Notes under the pieces: model-generated
What the model was told of the DNA's origin: nothing
Databases searched by the model: none
Seen by the model: the letters and a program-made list of their open reading frames with translations, nothing else
Shown: positions 17,177 to 25,925 of the stretch, piece by piece
How positions within the stretch are numbered: the first letter of the stretch is position 1
Layout: the number at the start of each line of letters is the position of its first letter
Origin: Polaribacter filamentus
GTDB lineage: Bacteria; Bacteroidota; Bacteroidia; Flavobacteriales; Flavobacteriaceae
Assembly (NCBI RefSeq): GCF_002943715.1
Contig: NZ_MQUA01000013.1
Location: 293,501 to 357,500, forward strand
DNA length: 64,000 nucleotides
Reading direction: 5' to 3'
Translations under genes and position numbers: made by a program

Positions 17177-17190
17177 AGCGAACGTTCGCT
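17177..17190. promoter_or_regulatory. Perfect 14-bp palindrome, candidate operator
   Basis: AGCGAACGTTCGCT reads the same on both strands and lies between the regulator and aceB. A half-site AGCGAA occurs 34 bases upstream at 17143-17148, about three helical turns away. It is GC-rich against its surroundings, which supports selection. Binding by the adjacent regulator is inferred. Confidence 0.6.
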
Positions 17191-17247
17191 TGTGGAGTCC
17201 AAAAATTAATTATATCATTGCAGTGTAGAAATTAAATTAGTCTAATT

Positions 17248-18843
17248 ATGGAAGAAAATACAATTACAAAAGAAATCAATTTTAATGGCTTTAAGATTTT
17301 GGATTATCAGGATGTTTTAACAAATGAAGCGCAATTATTTTTGTTAGAATTACATGAAAAATTCAATCAAAGAAGATTAAAATTATTGGAAGAAAGAGAA
17401 GTTGAACAAGCTTATTTTGACGCTGGAAATTATCCTTCTTTTCCAAAAGAGACCAAAAAAATTAGAGAATCCGATTGGGTTTGTGCTCCTTTACCAGAAG
17501 ATTTATTAGATAGAAGAGTAGAAATTACGGGTCCTGTAGATCGTAAAATGGTGATCAATGCCTTAAACTCCGGAGCAAAAACTTTTATGGCAGATTTTGA
17601 AGACAGTAATTCTCCAAATATCTATAATAATTTACAGGGTCAAATTAATTTAAGAGATGCAATTAATAAGACAATTTCATATCATGATGACAAAAAGAAT
17701 AAATCGTATCAATTAAATAAAAATACGGCAACTTTAATTGTACGACCAAGAGGTTTGCATTTAAATGAAAAACATTTTACTGTTGACGGTGAAGAAATGT
17801 CTGGTTCTTTGGTAGATTTCGGACTGTATTTTTTCCACAACATCAAAACATTACAAGCGCAAAATTCTGCAACCTATTTTTATTTACCAAAACTAGAACA
17901 TTATTTAGAAGCTCGTTTATGGAATGATATTTTTGTTTTTGCGCAAGAGTATGTAAATATTGCTCAAAATACGATAAAAGCTACTGTTCTAGTAGAAACA
18001 ATTACGGCAAGTTTTCAGTTAGATGAAATTATTTATGAATTAAGAAATCATATGGCGGGATTGAATTGCGGACGTTGGGATTATATTTTTTCATACATCA
18101 AAAAATTCAGAAATCATCCAAATTTCATGGTTCCTAATAGAGATCAAGTAACTATGAGGACGCCTTTTATGAGTGCTTATTCTTTATTGGTGATTCAAAG
18201 ATGTCATAAAAGAAATGTGCACGCAATGGGCGGAATGGCCGCTCAAATTCCGATTAAGAATGACGAAATAGCAAATAGCAATGCGTTTGCAAAAGTATAT
18301 GCAGATAAAGAGCAAGAAGTAAAAAATGGGCATGACGGAACATGGGTTGCGCATCCAGGATTAGTTTCTTTAGCTATGAATGTTTTTAATGAAAACATGC
18401 TGACGAAAAATCAAATTCATGTAAAAAGAAGTGATGTAAACGTGGGTGTAAATGATTTGGTTGAAATGCCAAAAGGAACCATTACTGAAGAAGGTATTCG
18501 TAAAAACATCAATGTAGGAATTTTGTATATCGAAAGTTGGTTGCGTGGAAATGGCGCAGCAGCAATCTACAATCTCATGGAAGATGCAGCAACTGCAGAA
18601 ATTTCTAGAACTCAGGTTTGGTTGTGGCTTCAAAAGGAAGTAGCAATAGATACTGGAGAAATATTTAATACAACAGCTTATGAAAAATTCAAACATCAAG
18701 AGATTGAAAAAATTAAAGAGTATGTGGGACAAGTTGGATTTGATAATGGCAAATTCAAGGAAGCAATACAATTATTTGATGAACTTGTTTTAACAAAAAA
18801 TTTTCAAGAATTTTTAACTTTAAAAGCGTACAATCATATATAA
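17248..18843 (+). CDS. aceB: Malate synthase (form A)
   Basis: Malate synthase A, 531 residues, the standard length. It condenses glyoxylate and acetyl-CoA to malate in the glyoxylate shunt, cytoplasmic. Visible family signatures: SGAKTFMADFEDSNSPNIYN near 110-130, RPRGLHLNEKH around 165, then KLEHYLEARLWNDIF, VLVETITASFQLDEIIYELR near 250, the LNCGRWDYIFSYIKKF motif and GTWVAHPGLVSLAM near 365. The catalytic Arg and Asp lie in these motifs. It is divergent from the RamB-like regulator and is followed by aceA on the same strand, so the shunt is a two-gene operon. Divergent regulator and palindrome suggest repression or activation in response to acetate or fatty acids. Confidence 0.97.
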   Translation: MEENTITKEINFNGFKILDYQDVLTNEAQLFLLELHEKFNQRRLKLLEEREVEQAYFDAGNYPSFPKETKKIRESDWVCAPLPEDLLDRRVEITGPVDRKMVINALNSGAKTFMADFEDSNSPNIYNNLQGQINLRDAINKTISYHDDKKNKSYQLNKNTATLIVRPRGLHLNEKHFTVDGEEMSGSLVDFGLYFFHNIKTLQAQNSATYFYLPKLEHYLEARLWNDIFVFAQEYVNIAQNTIKATVLVETITASFQLDEIIYELRNHMAGLNCGRWDYIFSYIKKFRNHPNFMVPNRDQVTMRTPFMSAYSLLVIQRCHKRNVHAMGGMAAQIPIKNDEIANSNAFAKVYADKEQEVKNGHDGTWVAHPGLVSLAMNVFNENMLTKNQIHVKRSDVNVGVNDLVEMPKGTITEEGIRKNINVGILYIESWLRGNGAAAIYNLMEDAATAEISRTQVWLWLQKEVAIDTGEIFNTTAYEKFKHQEIEKIKEYVGQVGFDNGKFKEAIQLFDELVLTKNFQEFLTLKAYNHI

Positions 18844-18850
18844 AAAAAAT

Positions 18851-18881
18851 GTCTCGCAACTACTGAAATAGTTAACGAGAC
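18851..18881 (+). other. Stable hairpin between aceB and aceA
   Basis: GTCTCG pairs with CGAGAC, and inside it AACTA pairs with TAGTT across a six-base loop. No T-run follows, so it is unlikely to be a simple terminator; it may protect the mRNA end or set the ratio of the two enzymes. Confidence 0.5.
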
Positions 18882-18926
18882 GAAATTATCAAAATCCAGA
18901 AAACCTTAATAATTAAACACGAAATT

Positions 18927-20558
18927 ATGAAAAATTTATCACAAAACAGTTATAGTTCAGCTTTAGACACTGTAAGAAATTTAAAACAAAAATATGGTAC
19001 CTCTTGGGATGCTATAAATTCTGAAAGTGCTGCGAGAATGGTTTCTCAAAACCGATTTAAAACGGGTTTAGAGATTGCAAAATATACTGCTGCAATTATG
19101 AGAAAAGACATGGAGGAATATGATGCAGATTCATCAAATTACACGCAATCTTTAGGTTGCTGGCATGGTTTTGTGGCGCAACAAAAAATGATTGCAGTTA
19201 AAAAACACCACAAAACAACCAGCAAAAGATATTTATACCTTTCTGGATGGATGGTGGCCGCTTTGCGATCGGAATTTGGTCCTTTACCAGATCAATCGAT
19301 GCACGAAAAAACAGCAGTTTCTTCTTTGATTGAAGAAATTTATGATTTCTTACGTCAGGCAGATGCAATTGAGCTAAATGATTTATTTAGAAGACTTGAA
19401 AAAGGTGAAGATGTACAAAGTAAAATAGATAATTTTGATTCTCATATTGTACCAATTATTGCTGATATTGATGCAGGTTTTGGAAACGAAGAAGCTACTT
19501 ATTTATTGGCTAAAAAAATGATTCAAGCAGGCGCTTGTGCAATTCAAGTAGAAAATCAGGTTTCTGATGCAAAACAATGTGGTCATCAAGACGGAAAGGT
19601 AACGGTTCCTCACGAAGATTTTATCTCTAAATTAAATGCAATTAGATATGCATTTTTAGAATTAGGGGTTGATGAAGGAATTATTGTTGCAAGAACAGAT
19701 TCAGAAGGAGCGAGTCTTACTCAAAAATTACCGGTAAGTCAAGAACCTGGAGATTTAGCTTCGCAATATTTAGCTTTCGTTGAAGCGGAAGAAATAGGAA
19801 TAAATGAAGCAAAAGAAGATGATGTTTTATTAAAAAGAGACGGTAAATTGGTTCGTCCGGTAAGATTAGCAAACGGTTTGTATAAATTTAAAGATGGTTC
19901 TAATATTGATAGAGTTGTGTTAGATTGTATTACAAGTTTACAAAATGGAGCAGATTTATTATGGATAGAAACACCAACTCCGAATGTAAAGCAAATCGCA
20001 CATATGGTAAACCGAGTAAAAGAAGTTGTGCCTAATGCGAAGTTGGTGTATAACAATTCGCCTTCATTTAATTGGACGTTAAACTTTAGACAGCAAGTTT
20101 ATGAAGAAATGCGTGCTGAAGGAGAAAATATGACAGCTTATGATAGAAATAATTTAATGGATCAACAATATGATGCATCCGAACTAGGTTTTCGTGCAGA
20201 TCAAAAAATCAAAACTTTTCAAATTGATGGGGCAAGAGAAGCGGGTATTTTTCATCACTTAATTACGTTGCCAACGTATCATACAACGGCTTTACATATG
20301 AATGATTTGACTGAGGGTTATTTTGGTGAAGACGGAATGTTAGCGTATGTAAAAGGAGTTCAAAGACAAGAAATTAGAAAAGGAGTTGCTTGTGTGAAAC
20401 ACCAGAGAATGGCAGGTTCTGATTTAGGCGATGATCATAAAACTTTTTTTACTGGGGATAAAGCGTTAAAAGCAGGAGGTACAAATAATACTTCGAATCA
20501 GTTTGAAGTTGTTGAAGAGCCTAAAAAAGTAAGAAATGAAATAGGAAAAGTAGCTTAA
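18927..20558 (+). CDS. aceA: Isocitrate lyase
   Basis: Isocitrate lyase, 543 residues, cleaving isocitrate to succinate and glyoxylate. It is longer than the E. coli enzyme (about 434) and matches the large form found in Pseudomonas and many Bacteroidota. Visible features: LSGWMVAALRS near 105, VPIIADIDAGFGNEEATYLL near 170-190 (metal-binding Asp), and the active-site loop KQCGHQDGKVTVPHEDF with the catalytic cysteine at about residue 218. In E. coli this loop is KKCGH; the KQCGH form is usual for the large subfamily. It is 83 bases after aceB, separated by a hairpin, and a terminator follows at 20584-20617. Together they give growth on acetate or fatty acids. Confidence 0.97.
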   Translation: MKNLSQNSYSSALDTVRNLKQKYGTSWDAINSESAARMVSQNRFKTGLEIAKYTAAIMRKDMEEYDADSSNYTQSLGCWHGFVAQQKMIAVKKHHKTTSKRYLYLSGWMVAALRSEFGPLPDQSMHEKTAVSSLIEEIYDFLRQADAIELNDLFRRLEKGEDVQSKIDNFDSHIVPIIADIDAGFGNEEATYLLAKKMIQAGACAIQVENQVSDAKQCGHQDGKVTVPHEDFISKLNAIRYAFLELGVDEGIIVARTDSEGASLTQKLPVSQEPGDLASQYLAFVEAEEIGINEAKEDDVLLKRDGKLVRPVRLANGLYKFKDGSNIDRVVLDCITSLQNGADLLWIETPTPNVKQIAHMVNRVKEVVPNAKLVYNNSPSFNWTLNFRQQVYEEMRAEGENMTAYDRNNLMDQQYDASELGFRADQKIKTFQIDGAREAGIFHHLITLPTYHTTALHMNDLTEGYFGEDGMLAYVKGVQRQEIRKGVACVKHQRMAGSDLGDDHKTFFTGDKALKAGGTNNTSNQFEVVEEPKKVRNEIGKVA

Positions 20559-20583
20559 TATATTTTTTGAATTAGAAATTGTT

Positions 20584-20617
20584 AAAACCTCTTTGAAGTA
20601 TTTCAAAGAGGTTTTTG
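20584..20617. terminator. Bidirectional terminator between aceA and the adhesin
   Basis: A ten-base stem (CCTCTTTGAA with TTCAAAGAGG, four-base loop) flanked by As on the left and Ts on the right. It serves aceA on the plus strand and the converging adhesin gene on the minus strand. Confidence 0.85.
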
Positions 20618-20624
20618 TTTTCTT

Positions 20625-23600
20625 CTATTTTCGAATTAAAGAGAAATTTCCTTTTTTGCTGATGGTTGGTTTTGCGGTATCCGCAGGAATTAGCGTAATA
20701 TTATACCAATAATCATCAGAAGAAAGTCTTTTTCCTCCATAAGTTCCGTCCCAACCTTGACCGTCAATTGCTATTTGAGCGACCAGTTTTCCGTATCGGT
20801 TAAATATGTTGATACTGCTATTAGGGTAAAAAGTTTTGTTGGCACCTTTTACAACCCAATAGTCATTGTCTCCATCCGCATTTGGTGTAAAGAATTTTGG
20901 AAACTGAATTACAGAAACTAGTAACGTTGTATCTGGCGAACATCCGTTTTTGTCGTTTACAAGTATTTTGTAAATTCCACCTTCTAAGTTTTCAAAAAGA
21001 GGTTCGTCTTGGAAACCAGCAAAAGGAGTTCTTGTGTTATCATCCATATTTATAATTGCAAATTGATAGTCTCCAGGACCTAAATCGTTACTAAGAATGT
21101 CAATAGAGATTGATAAATTATTTTGACTGCCAATATTGTTAGTTTCATCAACGATGGTTATAAAACTGATGTCTAAAATTGCAATATTAGATTCGTTGAT
21201 AACAATTGTTTCTGTTCTAGAGCATGATGTTCCATTTGTAGTGGTTGCCGTAACCGTATAAGTTCCTTTAACAGTAATATTAATATTGTCCGCAGAAACA
21301 GTGTTTAAAGTTGTTCCATTTGTATTTTTCCATTCATAAGTATAAACACCTCGCGGATTTTCTACTTTAATATTTAAAGGCATATTATTTAAACATAAAA
21401 TTTGCGGAGTTGTCACGGTAAAATCTGGCAAAAGATTTACGATGACATCAAAAAATGCATCATCATTTACACAGCCTGTTCTTTTGTTTTGAATGCGCAC
21501 AAAAATGGTTTCTGTTGCAAATAAATTTTCATAAGGTGATGAGATTGCAGAATTTCCAGAAGTTGCATTTGCTTTAGATGAATGAAAAGTTACATTAAAA
21601 TCATCAGGATCTTGAGAGGTTCCTAAAATTTCAGCAATTTTCCCGTCTAAATCAATGGTTTGAATTATGCCGTTTGCATCATCAAAATCATCATTATTAT
21701 CACATTCAGAAAGATTAGAAATCGTTTCGAAAGTTGGTTCTGGATTTATAATCACATCAAAATTAGAAATTCCGTTTGCACATTGCGTATCAGCATTAAA
21801 AACGCGAACATAAATAGTTTGTCTGTTTGCTGTTGTGTTACTAAAGGGTGAATTTAAAGGATTTGCACCATTTTGTGCTTCAATTAAATTACGATGATAA
21901 GTAACCTTGTAAATAGTGTTGTCTTGTGTTTCTAAGATTCCGGCAGTCTGACTTTCTAAATCGATAGTTTTAGAAAATCCGTTTCTAGCAGAGCCATCAG
22001 AATTATCATCACAAACTTCTAAATCTTCTACGAAATTTGCAATTGGTGAAGGATGTACAATTAAATTAAAAGCAGTGTGGTCTGTAAAACAGCCTGTTGT
22101 GTTATTTGTAACTCTTACGTAAATGGTTTGTAAGTCACGATTGGTATTTGTGTAAGGAGAGGAAAGAGGAGCATTTCCTGAATTTGCATCAGTGTCAGAA
22201 AGGTGATAAGTAACTGTGAAATCTGAGCTATTTTGATTGCCTAAAATTATGTTATTTTGACTTTCTAAATCGAAACTCTGTACAAATCCGTTTGTGCGAT
22301 CACCATCATTTGCATCATCACAAAATTCTAAATCATCAACTGAATTTGCTACAGGAACCGTATTTGTTTTTAAATATAATTCCCCTGTTCCACTGCAATC
22401 GTTGTTGTTTTTATTTGTGATTTTAAAATAAATAGTTTGTCTTGTAATGTCAGAGGGATACTCAATATTTCTGTAGTTTGAAATATCTGTTATTTTATTG
22501 ATTACAGCAGTTCTGTCTTCTTTGGTTTCATAATAAGATACTTCTAAATCGGGTCTTAAAGCAGGTGGGAAAAACACTAAAATTTCTGATTCAGCGGCAC
22601 TAAAATCAAAATTAGTAATTCCGTCAGTATCATCATTTAAAGGTCCGTTTGTACCATCAGCTTGTAAAAAATCATCGCAAACAGCGTCAAATTCTTTGTC
22701 GTAAGCAACGTCTGAAGCCGCTTCAACCTGTAAGTTAATTTTTGAAATTCGATAACAACCTTCAGTAGAAATAGTTCTAACCCAAGCTTCACCAATTTGA
22801 TTTACAGGATAGCGTAATTTGTCTGTTACTTCAGGTGAACCAACAATGGCATCAGCTTGAGTTGCAAAATAGGTGAATGTTTCGGTTTGATAATTTGCTG
22901 AAATACTAATTTCTGCCTCTGTTAAATTCACTGTTGATATTCTGTCTAAATCATCGTCACATTGTAATAAGTTTACTACATCCGTTACTTCGGGTAAAGA
23001 GTCTACTATTAGATCGAGGGTTTTAGAGGCATCGTCACAAGCTGAATTGTCTTTGTTTGCTACTCTTATAAATACAGTTTGAGTATTTGTAACGGAATGA
23101 TCAGCATCTTTATCAATTGCGGTTGAAGAATCATTTGTTTCTGCCCCATTTTGAGAGGTATGATAACTAATATTGTATTGATTTGGATCTAAAGCTCCTA
23201 GAATTTCAGAATCTCTAGTATGTAATAAAAACGTATTTATAATTGCATCTGTATCACTTCCGCTTTCTTCATTGTCACAAATCCTGTAAGATTCTGGCTG
23301 AATAGGTATGGGTAAATCAAAAACGGCTAAAGTAAATGAGGTAATATCAAAACAAGTTGTGTTGTTTGTATTTTGAATTCTAGCATATATTGTTTCTAAC
23401 GTAAAAGCATCCTTGTTTTCATAAGGACTGTCAATATTTGTGTCAGGAATATTTTTCTGAGCTTCTTCTAAACTGTTAAAATACAATACTTCAAAATCTG
23501 CATCAGGTTGTCCGTTTAGTATTTTAGGAGTACTGTCCGTATCAAAATCAAATGTGCTAAATCCATTTCCGTCATCGTCACATCTCTCTATGTTATCCGG

Positions 23601-25880
23601 TTTATTTGCAACGGGTAACGCATATACCGTAACTACCACCGCTAATTTGTCGGATATTGAACACCCTTCTGGTGAAGCTGTTGCATAGTAGGTTATTGAG
23701 CTGTTTAGTACTGGTGTTGTAAATGAGTTTCCCACATTTACGAGATTACCTAAAGCGTCATACCAAAAAATAGTACCTTCGGTTACTGTAGCTATTAAAT
23801 TCACAGAAGTGCCAGTACATAAATCTATGTCGGCACTTATTGTTAATACTTTAGGTATATAGATACTTGTACTTGCAGAAATCTGTAAAACGGGATCCCC
23901 AGGCATACCTCCGTATTCAACGATATATCCTTTTGCTTGATATGGTCCACCACCACCTGTGTCAGGTAAATCATTCCAAGAACCTTCAATACCTATAGAA
24001 TCGTCAGTTATATGTGCATAATCTTCATTTCCTGCTTGATTAGGCTCTTCAGTATTCCAATTTGAATACATTGGTAATCCAGTTGTTTGATCAATTGGTG
24101 CTGATCCAGTAAAAGTACCATTCCAGAAGATAGTTCCAGCCTCAGGACCGGTAACCCATTTCCAAACACTTTCTTGATCTTCATCACTACCACCAATCCA
24201 ACCAGCACCTGATATTTGCTCAGCAGCGATTTGACTTTCTTCGGTAGATAAAATTGTTGCTAAATACCCCTGAAGACCATAGTAATTTGATGCCTCTGCT
24301 AAAATCTTAGCTTGAGACCAAGAGATATTAATATTTTCTACAAAAACATAAAAATGTCCTGTTAAAGGGAGGTAGTTGGCATCTCCAATTGTAAAAGAAA
24401 AAAATCGATCTGAACTAATATCTGCATTTGTGCTTTCAAAAATTAGATCTCTTACAGCTATTTCCAAGTCTGTATGTGAGATTTGATTTGGCCCTATTGG
24501 TGTTAATGTTAATTTGCCTTCATTGGTATTCCACGAGGTGTTTATCGTAGGGTGCGTTCCTGTTAATATTAGCTGATCAGTTGCTATATTATATCCCGAA
24601 GAAATTTGAATAAAAAATGCATCAATACCTGCGTCGTCAGGATCTGAAATAGTGAAGTTTGGTGCTATATTGACCTGACTCAAAGGGCAATATGCGACTC
24701 TGTTATTAGCAGTAAGTTCTGGGGGTTGATTGTTTACTAGGGTAACCGTAAAAGAACCTTGAGAAAAACAAGTAATATTATTTTGATTAACAATTCTAAA
24801 ATAGATAGTTTCGAGACTTACAGCACTTGTATGGTTTAAAGGATCTGTAATGATTGTGTTAAAAGTAATATCTGTCGCATACATGATTTCAAATTCAGAA
24901 ATATCTTGAGCGCCTAAAATACTGGCATCCTGAACTGTCAAATCAACTATTTCGCTACCATTATTATCAGGATCCTCAATAATTAAGTTGTCAGGTTGTA
25001 AATCAATTTCTGGAGTTGTGTATGCATTTATATTAAATTTAGTAGTTGTAAAACAAAGTGTATTTGTGTCTGTAAGTCTGATAAATATATTTTGTGGAGC
25101 TGCGGTATTTTCATAATTTAAAGGATTAGGAATTGGGCTGCTATTTGTGAGTGCATCGTTATTACTTGTATGATAGCTTATAGAGGTATTTGGTTGTCCG
25201 TTTAAAATAGAATTTTCATTTGAGGTTAAATCAAAAGTAGTTCTGTTATCTTTTACCCCGTCAGAATCACATAATAATAAGTCATAGGATTCTCCTGTTG
25301 TTAGAGGAGTCGCGCTTGGAGGATCGTTAAAGGTGGCTGTTCCTGTCCAGTCAATTTTAAAATTACTAGTGCCTACGGGTCTATCAATAACGATAAAATA
25401 AGAATCATCAGCAATAACGTCTAACTCACGAACAAAGTTATTTCCTAATGTTCCTGGCCCTTCAGAAGTATCCTGTTCGGTACTGTTCATACCGGTTAAA
25501 TTACTGGTAGCTACAGAAGCTTGTGGATTTGTAGTTGAGCAGCGAATGGCTTGGCCTATATCTCCACAGTCTACATTAGGACCAAAAACAAAAAAATCAA
25601 AATCTATTACTAAATCTGTATTTGTTGATCCGTCAGCAAAAGTAGGAGTAAGTATAAAACCTAATGTACCTCCTGTATTTATACTTATTCTAAACCATAA
25701 GCTATTATTTTCCTGACTACCACATGTATTTGAACCACTTAATTCTTGTATTCCAACACCTGTAGCGGTTAAATCTTGATATCCACTATTTCCGCAAACT
25801 ATTAATGCGTCTGAACAATCATTCTGAGAATATATAAAAATCGAATTAAGCAAAAATAATAGGAGAATATTTTTTTTCAT
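20625..25880 (-). CDS. Giant T9SS type B adhesin with C-type lectin domain
   Basis: Predicted cell-surface adhesin of 1,751 residues. A signal peptide (MKKNILLLFLLNSIFIYSQ) starts it. A CUB-like or PPC-like region (about 20-185) is followed by Ig-like repeats, a cadherin-like stretch (about 390-500), and a C-type lectin domain at about 505-658 that shows GHFYVF, WIGGSDEDQESVWKWV, YSNWNTEEPNQAG and GSWNDLPD, a calcium-dependent sugar-binding pattern. Then come about eight stalk repeats of 85-100 residues, each starting with a CDD-type motif. The last ~90 residues form the gliding-motility C-terminal domain (FPKFFTPNADGDNDYWVVKG, INIFNRYGKL), which is the T9SS type B sorting signal. The last ~779 residues are nearly identical to the tail of the next gene. 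It is 46 bases from that gene with no terminator, so co-transcription is likely. Confidence 0.9.
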   Translation of the reverse strand: MKKNILLLFLLNSIFIYSQNDCSDALIVCGNSGYQDLTATGVGIQELSGSNTCGSQENNSLWFRISINTGGTLGFILTPTFADGSTNTDLVIDFDFFVFGPNVDCGDIGQAIRCSTTNPQASVATSNLTGMNSTEQDTSEGPGTLGNNFVRELDVIADDSYFIVIDRPVGTSNFKIDWTGTATFNDPPSATPLTTGESYDLLLCDSDGVKDNRTTFDLTSNENSILNGQPNTSISYHTSNNDALTNSSPIPNPLNYENTAAPQNIFIRLTDTNTLCFTTTKFNINAYTTPEIDLQPDNLIIEDPDNNGSEIVDLTVQDASILGAQDISEFEIMYATDITFNTIITDPLNHTSAVSLETIYFRIVNQNNITCFSQGSFTVTLVNNQPPELTANNRVAYCPLSQVNIAPNFTISDPDDAGIDAFFIQISSGYNIATDQLILTGTHPTINTSWNTNEGKLTLTPIGPNQISHTDLEIAVRDLIFESTNADISSDRFFSFTIGDANYLPLTGHFYVFVENINISWSQAKILAEASNYYGLQGYLATILSTEESQIAAEQISGAGWIGGSDEDQESVWKWVTGPEAGTIFWNGTFTGSAPIDQTTGLPMYSNWNTEEPNQAGNEDYAHITDDSIGIEGSWNDLPDTGGGGPYQAKGYIVEYGGMPGDPVLQISASTSIYIPKVLTISADIDLCTGTSVNLIATVTEGTIFWYDALGNLVNVGNSFTTPVLNSSITYYATASPEGCSISDKLAVVVTVYALPVANKPDNIERCDDDGNGFSTFDFDTDSTPKILNGQPDADFEVLYFNSLEEAQKNIPDTNIDSPYENKDAFTLETIYARIQNTNNTTCFDITSFTLAVFDLPIPIQPESYRICDNEESGSDTDAIINTFLLHTRDSEILGALDPNQYNISYHTSQNGAETNDSSTAIDKDADHSVTNTQTVFIRVANKDNSACDDASKTLDLIVDSLPEVTDVVNLLQCDDDLDRISTVNLTEAEISISANYQTETFTYFATQADAIVGSPEVTDKLRYPVNQIGEAWVRTISTEGCYRISKINLQVEAASDVAYDKEFDAVCDDFLQADGTNGPLNDDTDGITNFDFSAAESEILVFFPPALRPDLEVSYYETKEDRTAVINKITDISNYRNIEYPSDITRQTIYFKITNKNNNDCSGTGELYLKTNTVPVANSVDDLEFCDDANDGDRTNGFVQSFDLESQNNIILGNQNSSDFTVTYHLSDTDANSGNAPLSSPYTNTNRDLQTIYVRVTNNTTGCFTDHTAFNLIVHPSPIANFVEDLEVCDDNSDGSARNGFSKTIDLESQTAGILETQDNTIYKVTYHRNLIEAQNGANPLNSPFSNTTANRQTIYVRVFNADTQCANGISNFDVIINPEPTFETISNLSECDNNDDFDDANGIIQTIDLDGKIAEILGTSQDPDDFNVTFHSSKANATSGNSAISSPYENLFATETIFVRIQNKRTGCVNDDAFFDVIVNLLPDFTVTTPQILCLNNMPLNIKVENPRGVYTYEWKNTNGTTLNTVSADNINITVKGTYTVTATTTNGTSCSRTETIVINESNIAILDISFITIVDETNNIGSQNNLSISIDILSNDLGPGDYQFAIINMDDNTRTPFAGFQDEPLFENLEGGIYKILVNDKNGCSPDTTLLVSVIQFPKFFTPNADGDNDYWVVKGANKTFYPNSSINIFNRYGKLVAQIAIDGQGWDGTYGGKRLSSDDYWYNITLIPADTAKPTISKKGNFSLIRK
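20637..22965 (-). repeat. Shared adhesin tail, copy A (2,329 bases)
   Basis: Direct repeat of 25938-28266, offset 5,301 bases, with no indel found. By eye there are ten substitutions, all between 20760 and 21078 (nine look silent, one gives Asp to Glu); 21079-22965 appears identical. Boundaries are sharp on both sides. Confidence 0.85.
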
Positions 25881-25925
25881 AAATAAATTTCTAAAGGCGA
25901 ATATAAAGTTTTATTTGTAAAATAG

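Noticed and set aside
18370..18771. Minus-strand frame inside aceB
   Set aside because: Antisense of a firm enzyme gene, with cysteine- and phenylalanine-rich nonsense composition.
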